49,467 nt of DNA from Limnoraphis robusta CS-951 (GTDB lineage: Bacteria > Cyanobacteriota > Cyanobacteriia > Cyanobacteriales > Microcoleaceae). Of the stretch, positions 1-8,068 are shown piece after piece (the first letter of the stretch is position 1; the number at the start of each line of letters is the position of its first letter). A model generated the notes under the pieces. That model saw only the letters and a list, made by a program, of their open reading frames with translations. It was not told the origin of the DNA and ran no database searches. Both the position numbers and the translations under genes were made by a program. The stretch covers positions 1-49,467 of the forward strand of contig NZ_LATL02000056.1 in NCBI RefSeq assembly GCF_000972705.2, in the 5' to 3' direction.

Positions 1-1
1 A

Positions 2-76
2 AATTTGGGGAAACTGTTACTCACACGAAGAACTGCTCAAGCTCAACCCGATCGCAAACAATCTACCCCGCTCTAG
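2..76 (+). CDS. C-terminal end of a possible upstream gene (partial)
   Basis: An open frame enters from the left edge and ends at TAG 74-76, nine bases before the next start codon. It would give about 24 residues that are basic and glutamine-rich. Nothing in it identifies a family. It is called only because the spacing to the next gene looks operon-like; chance openness over 75 bases is quite possible. Confidence 0.25.
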   Translation, partial: NLGKLLLTRRTAQAQPDRKQSTPL

Positions 77-84
77 GATGTACT

Positions 85-315
85 ATGACCGCCAAAATCC
101 GACTAACTGCAACGGAACAAGAGATTGAGAACTGGAAGGCCTTCTTTGACCTCCTAGCCCGTGCCAATGTCATCCAATTGTTACAGGTCTCTGACAATTA
201 CAACGACTACAGAGGTCACAGCCAATATCAACGGGTTTACTTGGAAGCTGAGTTACTGGGTAATGTCAGTTCTGCTGAGGGGGTGATGCCGTTAGAGGGG
301 AGAGAGGATGCTTAA
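85..315 (+). CDS. Small hypothetical protein of the integrated element
   Basis: This is a 76-residue acidic protein. Its central part, around residues 38-58, is rich in Asn and Tyr and looks like a compact single-domain fold. I do not recognise it with certainty; it recalls short cyanobacterial families such as DUF3970 found near plasmid or phage-type replication genes, but that is a weak impression. No signal peptide or membrane segment is present. The gene lies just upstream of a repeat-bearing non-coding stretch and on the same strand as the primase and integrase, so I treat it as element cargo. Confidence 0.5.
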   Translation: MTAKIRLTATEQEIENWKAFFDLLARANVIQLLQVSDNYNDYRGHSQYQRVYLEAELLGNVSSAEGVMPLEGREDA

Positions 316-320
316 GTCGT

Positions 321-520
321 CAGTTGTCCAGAAGCTTTTCTTGAACTCATCAGCAGGTTAAACCAATGTTAATAATAGGTGTGTAACTTTTGTCCAATCT
401 TGATCGAGATTGGTTGTGTACGTGAGAGTGTCGTGACAAGCCTGTGATGATCAGTTGTATAGAAGCTTTTCTTGAACTCCAACAGCAAGTTAGACCAATG
501 CTCGTAACAGGTATGTAACT
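321..520 (+). repeat. Diverged direct repeat, two copies of about 68 bases
   Basis: The stretches starting at 321 (CAGTTGTCCAGAAGC) and at 452 (CAGTTGTATAGAAGC) can be aligned for about 68 bases, to about 388 and 520. They share blocks such as GAAGCTTTTCTTGAACTC and GTGTAACTT/TATGTAACTT, and the period is about 131 bases. They lie in a non-coding stretch ahead of a replication primase, so an iteron-like or origin role is possible. They could equally be a remnant of a duplicated gene end. Confidence 0.6.
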
Positions 521-967
521 TGCGACGAAACCTGATTCGGATTTTGGCGAAAGCTGATTAACTCCCATGTGAATTTGATGAGAATGCTTTAAATTAGTTG
601 CGTTGTTTGTTGACTTAAGACAATAGCTTTTGATATTGTATTTTGTTAACCAGCCTATTTTAGGCTCGACAACACGGGAAATATACCTAGAGAAAGGCAG
701 TTGCAGACTGAGGCAAAAGCTGACCCCTACAACCCTAGATTCCATGCAAAGGTTGGTGGGGCGACAGATACCCGGAAGGAAACCATAAAAGGTTTTGATA
801 TGGCACCTTACAACTGTTTGCTTGTGTGAGTGGCAGAGTGTGGTCACGCAGGCGGAAGCTCTCTAAATCAAGTTTATCTGGGGCTTGACGACACATATCG
901 GAGAGTGTGCTGAGTTGCCGTGCCTAAAACTGGCTGGTTTTACTTTGCAATGTCCACAAAATCAAAT

Positions 968-997
968 GGGTTCGGTCACAAAAAACAAACCGAACCC
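968..997. promoter_or_regulatory. Perfect 9-base inverted repeat, candidate operator
   Basis: GGGTTCGGT (968-976) is matched by ACCGAACCC (989-997) across a 12-base A-rich centre. It lies about 34 bases before the small ORF that leads the primase-integrase operon. There is no T run after it, so an operator or RNA hairpin is likelier than a terminator. Function is inferred from position only. Confidence 0.4.
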
Positions 998-1030
998 AAG
1001 AAATTCAAATGAAACATAACCAGAATTCAG

Positions 1031-1258
1031 ATGAATTATAATTCAAAATCATTCCAAAGTAAAGACCTTTCTGACAAACACTGCCAATACAGACAGAGAC
1101 TAGACCAACTGCTAGCGTCACCGTTGACGGGTTGGGATAGAATCTTCATCCGTGACTTAGACCGTCAGTGGAAAATCTGCAACAGAGACGGCAAAGTATT
1201 CAAGCTGTCTGCTAAACAATCTGTAAACTTACAACGCATAGAAAAGGAGGTATGCTAA
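1031..1258 (+). CDS. Small hypothetical protein leading the primase operon
   Basis: This is a 75-residue basic, Gln- and Arg-rich protein with no recognisable motif, signal peptide or membrane segment. Its stop codon overlaps the start of the primase gene (TAATG at 1256-1260), which indicates translational coupling. It ends with a strong ribosome binding site, AAGGAGG at 1244-1250, that serves the primase. Its size, basic character and place in front of a primase would fit a DNA-binding or excisionase-like accessory protein, but nothing in the sequence proves that. Confidence 0.6.
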   Translation: MNYNSKSFQSKDLSDKHCQYRQRLDQLLASPLTGWDRIFIRDLDRQWKICNRDGKVFKLSAKQSVNLQRIEKEVC

Positions 1259-4182
1259 TGGTTGCCTCCTTGACAAGGCATTTAGAGGTCAATCAATTAG
1301 CTGAACTCAATCCCAAACATTACCGGGAGTTAGTTCAGAAACGAGGTTTGAACCCCGACTGGGTAGCCGTCAACTGTAAGAGCATTGATGCCAGAACAGC
1401 TACAGAGCATCTGGGATATAAAGCCTACTCAGATGGTATTCTGCTCAGTGGGAATGGTTATCAGGAACAGTTCAGACCTGATACAGCTTGGGCTTCTCAG
1501 GACAATAAGAAACCCAAATATAGAAGCAGTAAGGATGATGACGGGTATGACGCCATGTTACCCAAACATCCCGACAAAAAACGCTTCTGGGATGACTTAA
1601 AAGCGTTAAAGGTTGAATGCTATAAAATTGATGGCTATCCTTGCGTAGTGGTCACAGAAGGCTTTTTTAAAGCGATATCCTTGACCTCTCATGGTATCCC
1701 AACCATCGCCCTACTGGGTGTTGAGATGGGACTCACATCAGGCAAGAAAGACCGCGAGGGCAAGCGATGCCTAGTCCCTGAATTAAGATGCTTGGCAGAC
1801 GCAGACTTTGGGTTTATCATTGCGTTTGATGCCGATTGCGCTAGGAAAAAAGCCGTAATTGACGCACAAATCAAACTCGCTCATCAACTCTCCCTATTTG
1901 GCGTTCCCGTCTACAGCATCACCGGATTGTGGAATGAGGCTGAGGGGAAAGGGATTGATGATTACATCCAAATGAACGGCTTTGAAGACTTCCAAAACAA
2001 AGTATTAAGAAACACTGAAACTATTGAGCAGTGGAAAGAGAAACATCTTGGTAGTTTAGAAAGACAACTTTCTAAAGACAGTAAAACCCCCACTCAAGTA
2101 AGCATTGCTAAAGAGATTGCAGAAGAGTATGAGAATAAATTAGCTTTCAACTGTGAAACCAAAATATGGATGAGATATGAAGCTCAAGATAAAGGCGTTT
2201 GGAGTCCTGAAGACGACCTCTATATCGAGTCAATTATCTCTCAACTATTGACCGGGAAAGGAGTTAAATTCAGAACTCATACCTACGTTAAGCAGGTAGT
2301 AGAAGCTCTAAGGGTTGACCCCAGAATCATCAAAAGGAAATGGATAGAACGCAGTCCTAACGAGGTTTTACCCCATCACAACGGAGTTCTAGAAATTACC
2401 ACAAGGAAGTTTATTGAACACTCTCCCCTCAACTATTTAACTTGGACGCTTCCCCGTGATTATAACCCATTAGCCCAAGATTGGAGCAAAATTAACGCTT
2501 GGTTGGATGAGGCTTCACAAGGAAATCCAGTCATTAAAAACCTAATCATCTGTTTTGCAAATGCCGTCTTAAAAGGACGTTCTGATATACAGAAGATGAT
2601 GCACCTGGTAGGTTTAGGCGGAAGCGGAAAAACAACTTGCGGCAACTTAATCACCGATTTAATTGGGATAAACAACGTTCTTGATATAGGGGCTGAAGAG
2701 TTTTGTACAAGAAATTTTCAAACCGTCAGAGCTTATCAGAAACGGTTGGTTTTGTTCTCAGATGAGCAAAGTTTACCTAAAAATACCACTAACATCCTGA
2801 AGCTGGTAGGCGGAAACCCCCTCACTGGAGAGAAGAAAGGGAAAGATGCTTTTGAGTTCATGTTTACCGGGATGGCAATGCTAGTGAGCGAACACCCGAT
2901 CGCACAGGGAATCAAGGGTAACGGATGGAAGCGCCGGATTATCCCGATACCAATGAACTTAAAAGTTGCAGATAAGGATAGACGCGATCTTAGGGCAGAG
3001 TTTCAACCGGAGCTAGCCGCATTCACAAACTATCTTCTGAGCTTGGATGATAATTTTGTGACTCAGGTCTTAAGGGGAGTTGGCGATATTCCAGAATGTC
3101 AACTTCAGTTCTGGCAATCCCGGTTGAGGGAAGATTCTATTGCCGCTTGGCTCAATGACTGTGTGATTAGTGATACCTCTGCTAAGACTCCCGTTGGTAA
3201 CGGAGAAAAGACAGGAACTCTGTACAGCTCTTATCGGGAGTATTGTCAGCGAGCGGGTTTAACTCCTAAATCTCTCCCCAGATTCTCTCCAGAATTATTA
3301 GAAGTTTGTCAGTCTGTCTTGGGTCTGGATGTAGAAAGAATCAAAACAAGACCAGAACCCTCTACACCAGGGCCAATAACCTGTATCTCTCGTATCCGAC
3401 TAAGAATAGATGGGGTAGATGATGCAATTCTTACCCATGAACAAGACCTTACCAAGTCTGTGCGGGTTCAGAAAAAGCAGTCTGTGACCAATTTAGGGCT
3501 GTCTGAAACCCCTACTACACAAGGTCGTGCGGGGTGTGCGGGGTTGAATCAACATTTACCTAATTCAACTCCCACAGAAAAAAAATTACCTGACTCACCC
3601 CCCTCTGAGAAACCGACTGTAGAGGTTAGTCAGTCCATTGAACCCCAACCTAAACCCGCGATCGCAAAATACACCCTTGACCAGAAGAAGAAATGGCTCA
3701 AGAAAACTGTTAAAGAGGATCTAAATAAGGATGTCAAGTCGATTGTTTGGCTTGAGCATCCCAGTTATACAGGCGAAGCGACTCTTCTCGGACGGTCTTA
3801 CCTTGATGATGTGCCTTGGAAAGTCAAACACCCGAATGGGGAATTGAACGTTAAGCCCGAGAATATTGAGATTTTTGAGGCGCTCTGTGGGGATATTCAA
3901 CCCATACCTGATAAACCAAAACATACACAGCCTGAACTACTCCTTGAGCCTCAAACTGAAACACCTATACAAAGGGTTAAGCGGTTGGCTAAACAGCAAA
4001 AAATCAAGCTAACTGCTAATGATCAAACCTTCTCTCAAATCCTGAGCTTATTTGAGAAGTCAGCGATTGAAGAATTAACCGATGAGGAGTTAACAAGAAT
4101 AGCTGACAAGTGGGAAGAGCAAATCGAGAGTGCTAAACGGAAACAAGAAAACAACCGCATCACTAAATATCTAGAAGAATGA
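1258..4182 (+). CDS. DUF3854 / D5-like primase-helicase of an integrated element
   Basis: This 974-residue protein has two recognisable parts. The N-terminal part (about residues 20-260) matches the DUF3854 Toprim-like region seen in plasmid and phage primases, with VVTEGFFKA, an AFDAD acidic motif and a GKGIDDY segment. The middle (about 370-620) is a D5/P4-type superfamily 3 helicase with Walker A GLGGSGKTT at 452-460 and a LVLFSDEQ Walker B-like strand (D502, E503). A linker rich in Pro and Thr follows, then a small beta-rich region near residues 820-870. I chose ATG 1258 over 1252 because AAGGAGG (1244-1250) is correctly spaced only for 1258. The stop overlaps the integrase start (ATGA at 4179-4182). 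Its likely role is element replication initiation. Confidence 0.85.
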   Translation: MVASLTRHLEVNQLAELNPKHYRELVQKRGLNPDWVAVNCKSIDARTATEHLGYKAYSDGILLSGNGYQEQFRPDTAWASQDNKKPKYRSSKDDDGYDAMLPKHPDKKRFWDDLKALKVECYKIDGYPCVVVTEGFFKAISLTSHGIPTIALLGVEMGLTSGKKDREGKRCLVPELRCLADADFGFIIAFDADCARKKAVIDAQIKLAHQLSLFGVPVYSITGLWNEAEGKGIDDYIQMNGFEDFQNKVLRNTETIEQWKEKHLGSLERQLSKDSKTPTQVSIAKEIAEEYENKLAFNCETKIWMRYEAQDKGVWSPEDDLYIESIISQLLTGKGVKFRTHTYVKQVVEALRVDPRIIKRKWIERSPNEVLPHHNGVLEITTRKFIEHSPLNYLTWTLPRDYNPLAQDWSKINAWLDEASQGNPVIKNLIICFANAVLKGRSDIQKMMHLVGLGGSGKTTCGNLITDLIGINNVLDIGAEEFCTRNFQTVRAYQKRLVLFSDEQSLPKNTTNILKLVGGNPLTGEKKGKDAFEFMFTGMAMLVSEHPIAQGIKGNGWKRRIIPIPMNLKVADKDRRDLRAEFQPELAAFTNYLLSLDDNFVTQVLRGVGDIPECQLQFWQSRLREDSIAAWLNDCVISDTSAKTPVGNGEKTGTLYSSYREYCQRAGLTPKSLPRFSPELLEVCQSVLGLDVERIKTRPEPSTPGPITCISRIRLRIDGVDDAILTHEQDLTKSVRVQKKQSVTNLGLSETPTTQGRAGCAGLNQHLPNSTPTEKKLPDSPPSEKPTVEVSQSIEPQPKPAIAKYTLDQKKKWLKKTVKEDLNKDVKSIVWLEHPSYTGEATLLGRSYLDDVPWKVKHPNGELNVKPENIEIFEALCGDIQPIPDKPKHTQPELLLEPQTETPIQRVKRLAKQQKIKLTANDQTFSQILSLFEKSAIEELTDEELTRIADKWEEQIESAKRKQENNRITKYLEE

Positions 4183-5411
4183 CCCGACGCAAACCGAATA
4201 ACAAAGCCTGTCAGTCTCTCCGAGAGGTTGACAGCCAGATTAACAGTGCTATTTTGCAGTCAAACGAACGTCTTAAAGCATTCGGAAGTAAACTCACTGT
4301 TCTCAGGAGAAAAAACCGCTTGTATCTCAGAGGAACGTTACCCTGTAAACCCGGAGAAACAACACCAGAAGGAACAAAGCGTTATGAGATTTCTATAGCA
4401 ACTGCTGACTTGAATGGGGTGAGAGTTGCAGAGGAAAAAGCATTAGAAATTACGACTCAGTTAAAGCTAAACACATTTGATTGGGAGATGTACGGAGTTA
4501 AGCCTAAAGCCAAGCCTCAACACAGAACAATGGGTGAGATTAAGGCTGACTTTGAGGAGAACTACTGGCGCGATCGGCCTCAGACTCGCAAGAAGCTGAG
4601 TACATTCAAAACCTCTTATCAGGCTTACTTTAAAAGAATGCCTGACTCAGACTGCTTTACGGATAAAAACATTGAAACTTGGATAAGGTCAACCTCGCCT
4701 GACAGTCGCACCAGAGCCAGTCTAATCAGGGTAATCAAAGCATTGGCCAAACAAGAGGGGATTGAGATAAAACCATACACCTGTAAGCCCGTCCCCGTCC
4801 CTAGAGTTTTGCCAACTGATACAGAGATAGAGATGACATTTGACTTGTTGTCGGATGATATCGCCTGGTCATTTGGAATGATCGCCACCTACGGTCTGAG
4901 AACTCAAGAAGTTTTCATAGGGATTGAGAAGCACCTTGATTTTTTTACCAGTCCCGACAATAAGCTTCACAAGTTCAGAGTAGAAGAGGATAACAAGACT
5001 GGAGAGCGAGAAGTTTACCCTTTATATTCTCACTGGGTTGAGCGGTTTGACTTGCTGAATCCTAGGCGCTTCCCCAGTAACGCCAGGAACTATGAGAGCA
5101 AGGTCAGTAAGTTAGGAAAAATACTGATCACTCATGGGTTCAAGAATGAAGCTTACAGTCTCAGGCATCGCTACGCCATCAGAGCGCATGAGTTGGGTGT
5201 CGCGATTGATGATGCAGCCAGATGGATGGGTCATTCTGTTCAGGAACACGTTAACAGCTATCAGAGATACATGGACGCCTCCACTAGCGACAAGATTTAC
5301 AGAAAAGTCATCAACCACGAACAGGAGTTAAACGAGCTGGCCAAGTTGCGACTTGAAAATCAGTTTCTCAAAGACCGAGTAGCTGAACTAGAGGCACGGC
5401 TTGGAAGGTAA
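4179..5411 (+). CDS. Tyrosine recombinase (phage/plasmid-type integrase)
   Basis: A 410-residue site-specific recombinase that should integrate and excise the element. An N-terminal arm and SAM-like core-binding region (about 110-200) precede the catalytic domain. Visible active-site residues are R241 (YGLRTQE), R329 (YSLRH), H352 (WMGHS) and the nucleophile Y361, nine residues after the His. The first His of the usual HxxR box is replaced by Tyr (Y326). The C-terminus (about 376-408) is a predicted coiled coil. Its start overlaps the primase stop by four bases, so the two are co-transcribed. Being the last gene before core genes, it probably marks the right end of the element. Confidence 0.88.
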   Translation: MTRRKPNNKACQSLREVDSQINSAILQSNERLKAFGSKLTVLRRKNRLYLRGTLPCKPGETTPEGTKRYEISIATADLNGVRVAEEKALEITTQLKLNTFDWEMYGVKPKAKPQHRTMGEIKADFEENYWRDRPQTRKKLSTFKTSYQAYFKRMPDSDCFTDKNIETWIRSTSPDSRTRASLIRVIKALAKQEGIEIKPYTCKPVPVPRVLPTDTEIEMTFDLLSDDIAWSFGMIATYGLRTQEVFIGIEKHLDFFTSPDNKLHKFRVEEDNKTGEREVYPLYSHWVERFDLLNPRRFPSNARNYESKVSKLGKILITHGFKNEAYSLRHRYAIRAHELGVAIDDAARWMGHSVQEHVNSYQRYMDASTSDKIYRKVINHEQELNELAKLRLENQFLKDRVAELEARLGR

Positions 5412-5456
5412 GCGGTTCACCACATAGTTCACCAACTCTTAGAACGCTTTCTTCTC

Positions 5457-5479
5457 AAACCCCTTTGTTATAGGGGTTT
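5457..5479 (+). terminator. Hairpin downstream of the integrase
   Basis: AAACCCC (5457-5463) pairs with GGGGTTT (5473-5479) across a 9-base loop, 46 bases after the integrase stop and before the convergent DUF2808 gene. It probably ends transcription. It also lies where the attachment site of the element would be expected. Confidence 0.55.
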
Positions 5480-5511
5480 CATTCGTTGTGAGATATAGAG
5501 ACTGTTGAACT

Positions 5512-6021
5512 CTAGTCAATACTCAAAACCCAAGTTCCCACATACCGCAATAGGGGAACATCTCCGGGGGTACGGATATTCGCATTGAAATGGTACATTC
5601 CCCCAAATGTGGGATTTCTGACATTTGACATGACAATCTCGATTTTATTGCCCGCCGGAATCGGTTCAGCCGGATAAATCTCGATAAAATGATTTTCAGC
5701 ATCCCAAACGACTTCCTCTAGAGCGACAGATTCGCCTTGGATTCTCACTTCAATTTTATTCGGGTCAAATTTTCCTTTGTAATACTCGGGATAGGTAATC
5801 GAGATCAACGCTACAGCCAAGTTAAGTTTATTGGCAGGAATTCTAAGTTTATAGCGATCCCAGCGCCCAGCCCGACCGCTTTGCAGATAAAAATTCAGAA
5901 GATTTGCTTGTTCTGGCCCCCCAAACAAGGTAATTCCAGGGGTTCCTTGAGCCAAACTGGCAACCGGAAGGCTGGAAAACAAGACACTGGTGAGCGCAAG
6001 AGTCGAAAAAAAACGTCGCAT
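5512..6021 (-). CDS. DUF2808 secreted protein
   Basis: The 169-residue product begins with a classical signal peptide (MRRFF, hydrophobic stretch, cleavage near ASLAQ) and continues as a beta-rich DUF2808 domain, with the family-typical phrases TYPEYYKGKFDP, IEIYPAEPIPAGN and a C-terminal YVGTWVL. DUF2808 proteins are common in cyanobacteria and are exported; no biochemical role is established that I know of. I chose ATG 6021 because GGAG lies just upstream; a GTG two codons earlier is less well placed. It converges on the integrated element, so it is the first core gene to its right. Confidence 0.85.
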   Translation of the reverse strand: MRRFFSTLALTSVLFSSLPVASLAQGTPGITLFGGPEQANLLNFYLQSGRAGRWDRYKLRIPANKLNLAVALISITYPEYYKGKFDPNKIEVRIQGESVALEEVVWDAENHFIEIYPAEPIPAGNKIEIVMSNVRNPTFGGMYHFNANIRTPGDVPLLRYVGTWVLSID

Positions 6022-6027
6022 AAACAC

Positions 6028-6486
6028 TCCTGTAACAAACTGAAATTTTATTCACAAACGCTGAACGACATAAAAACAAGTTAAAGATACGAAATGCTTA
6101 GTCAAAATTGGGCTTAGGATGCAGAAAGATAAGTTATTGTGACACAACGGTAAGCGTGGTGTCGAGTTGTGTCCATCGGAGGTTGTGTTCAAGATTGGGC
6201 ATGGAAAATTAAATAAGCTACAAGACCGAAGGGATCGGCGGCAGATCCGACTGCTGTTGATCAGTACCAGTAGACAGCTTTTACCGTAACAGTGAACAGT
6301 CACCCATAAATCGGTTAAAGGGCTAGCGGATTAGGGGTTTGGGGTTAGAGGTTGGTTACTTCCCCCCTTAATTCTAATCCCTCAGAAAAACGGCTCACTG
6401 AATGACAGGTAACGGGTACGGGTAATTGATGAATTCCCCCGACGCTCACTGGTGACTCTAAGTAAAGCATAAGGAGAGTTTATGAC
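6028..6486. other. Intergenic region between DUF2808 gene and pntA1
   Basis: No gene was recognised. It should hold divergent promoters for the flanking genes. AAGGAG at 6471-6476 is the ribosome binding site for pntA1. An ATG-ACA-TGA mini-frame (6482-6490) overlaps the pntA1 start and could modulate initiation, but may be chance. Confidence 0.5.
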
Positions 6487-7632
6487 ATGAAGATAGCGAT
6501 CGCCAAAGAAATTCAGGTAGATGAACGTCGGGTTGCCCTAGTGCCAGAGGTAGCAGCCAGACTGGTTAAACAAGGAATCGAAGTCTGGATAGAAGCCGGA
6601 GCAGGTGAACGCGCCTTTTTCTCGGATGCCACTTATGAGGAAGTCGGTGTCAAAGTGATTGGTGATAGCGCCACCGTCTGGCGTGAAGCCGATATTGTGC
6701 TGAAAGTTGGCTATCTGGAAGAATTTGAAGTCGAAAAACTCCGTCAAGGCAGCATTATTATCGGATTCTTGAACCCCTTGGGCAATCCCGGCTTAGTTCA
6801 AAAGCTGGCTGATCGCCAGGTGACAGCCTTCAGCATGGAAATGATTCCTCGCACCAGCCGCGCTCAAAGCATGGATGCGCTGTCTTCCCAGGCGAACCTG
6901 GCGGGTTACAAATCGGTGTTGATTGCGGCTGCAACTTTACCGAAATATTTCCCGATGCTAACCACCGCAGCCGGCACCATTCGCCCTGCCAAAGTGTTAA
7001 TTATGGGCGCAGGGGTAGCTGGGTTACAAGCGATCGCCACCGCTCGTCGTTTAGGGGCTGTGGTTGAGGCTTTTGACGTTCGTCCCGAAGTGAAAGAACA
7101 AGTCCAAAGCTTAGGGGCGAAATTTGTTGATGTCACCCTCGAAGAAGATACCGTAGCTGAAGGCGGCTATGCCAAAGAACTCTCTGAGAAGGCTAAACAA
7201 CATACTCGTGAAGTTCTCACGACTCACGTTGCTGCTTCTGATGTCGTGATTACAACGGCTCAGGTTCCCGGCAAAAAAGCCCCTCTACTGGTGACAGAGG
7301 AAATGGTGACTCAGATGAAAGCTGGCTCTGTTGTGGTTGATTTAGCAGCCTCTCAGGGCGGGAACTGCGAATGTACCGAAGCGGGTAAAGACGTGCTGAA
7401 ACATGGGGTGACAATTGTTGGCCCGATTAACTTACCGTCTTCGATGCCTGTTCACGCTTCTGAAGTTTACGCCAAGAACCTCTCAGCCCTCTTAAAACTG
7501 ATGACAACTAAAGAAGGGGAACTCACCCTCAACTTTGAAGATGACATCATTAGCGGGGCTTGTATGGCTCACAACGGCGAGATTATTTGCCAACGGGTTA
7601 AAGATGCTTTAGGCGTGGCTGTGACTCAGTAG
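6487..7632 (+). CDS. pntA: NAD(P) transhydrogenase subunit alpha part 1 (domain I)
   Basis: This 381-residue soluble subunit binds NAD(H) in the proton-translocating Re/Si-specific transhydrogenase, which exchanges hydride between NADH and NADP+ using the proton gradient. The N-terminus (KEIQVDERRVAL.P) and the SRAQSMDALSSQ loop are family signatures. The Rossmann glycine motif GAGVAG is at 174-179 after RPAKVLIM. Its length suits a split alpha subunit lacking the membrane part, which is encoded by the next gene 139 bases downstream. This split is common in cyanobacteria. AAGGAG upstream supports the start. Confidence 0.95.
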   Translation: MKIAIAKEIQVDERRVALVPEVAARLVKQGIEVWIEAGAGERAFFSDATYEEVGVKVIGDSATVWREADIVLKVGYLEEFEVEKLRQGSIIIGFLNPLGNPGLVQKLADRQVTAFSMEMIPRTSRAQSMDALSSQANLAGYKSVLIAAATLPKYFPMLTTAAGTIRPAKVLIMGAGVAGLQAIATARRLGAVVEAFDVRPEVKEQVQSLGAKFVDVTLEEDTVAEGGYAKELSEKAKQHTREVLTTHVAASDVVITTAQVPGKKAPLLVTEEMVTQMKAGSVVVDLAASQGGNCECTEAGKDVLKHGVTIVGPINLPSSMPVHASEVYAKNLSALLKLMTTKEGELTLNFEDDIISGACMAHNGEIICQRVKDALGVAVTQ

Positions 7633-7635
7633 AAA

Positions 7636-7699
7636 CAGTGACCAGTGACCAGTGACCAGTGACCAATGAAAAAAACTGATAACTGATAACTGATAACTG
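7636..7699 (+). repeat. Tandem heptamer repeats (STRR type)
   Basis: About four copies of CAGTGAC are followed, after a short A-rich gap, by about three copies of AACTGAT. Such short tandemly repeated sequences are common between cyanobacterial genes. They lie in the pntA1-pntA2 gap and do not stop the operon arrangement. Confidence 0.8.
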
Positions 7700-7771
7700 T
7701 TTCCCCAATACCTGACACCTAAAACCTGCGATCTTCGCGCAACTACTAACCGCTAATTCTCCAGATAGATT

Positions 7772-8068
7772 ATGACAGCAGAAACTCTAATTTCCGCATT
7801 ATTTGTGTTTGTCCTGGCAACCTTTGCTGGGTTTGAGGTGATTACTAAAGTTCCACCGACACTGCACACACCGCTCATGTCGGGTGCTAATGCTATTTCG
7901 GGTATTTCCGTTTTAGGGGCGTTAATTATCGCCGGAGAACGGGATTGGAACGTGACTGTAATTCTAGGTTTGATCGCTATTGTGCTGGCAACAATTAACG
8001 TCGTCGGCGGTTTCTTGGTAACAGATCGGATGCTGCAAATGTTCAAGAAAAAGGAGGCTAAAGCATGA
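7772..8068 (+). CDS. NAD(P) transhydrogenase subunit alpha part 2 (membrane)
   Basis: This 98-residue protein has three hydrophobic segments (about 8-26, 34-52 and 57-84) and the domain II signature VITKVPPTLHTPLMSGANAIS at about 25-45. It supplies the membrane helices of the alpha chain and, with PntB, forms the proton channel. Its stop overlaps the pntB start by four bases (ATGA, 8065-8068), so the two are translationally coupled. Confidence 0.93.
   Translation: MTAETLISALFVFVLATFAGFEVITKVPPTLHTPLMSGANAISGISVLGALIIAGERDWNVTVILGLIAIVLATINVVGGFLVTDRMLQMFKKKEAKA

Larger units (their letters stand above)
316..1030. other. 715-base non-coding stretch upstream of the primase operon
   Basis: No convincing gene is visible. 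A long minus-strand frame at 350-847 has low-complexity content and no family resemblance. The stretch holds the direct repeat at 321-520 and a 9-base inverted repeat at 968-997. It therefore probably carries the promoter and control region, and possibly the replication origin, of the integrated element. Confidence 0.5.

Noticed and set aside
350..847. 165-codon minus-strand open frame
   Set aside because: No family resemblance and unusual composition; it spans the direct repeats, so it is probably a chance frame in non-coding DNA.
7636..7699. Tandem heptamers considered as a CRISPR array
   Set aside because: Repeats are 7 bases and contiguous, with no spacers. No cas gene is present in the window.
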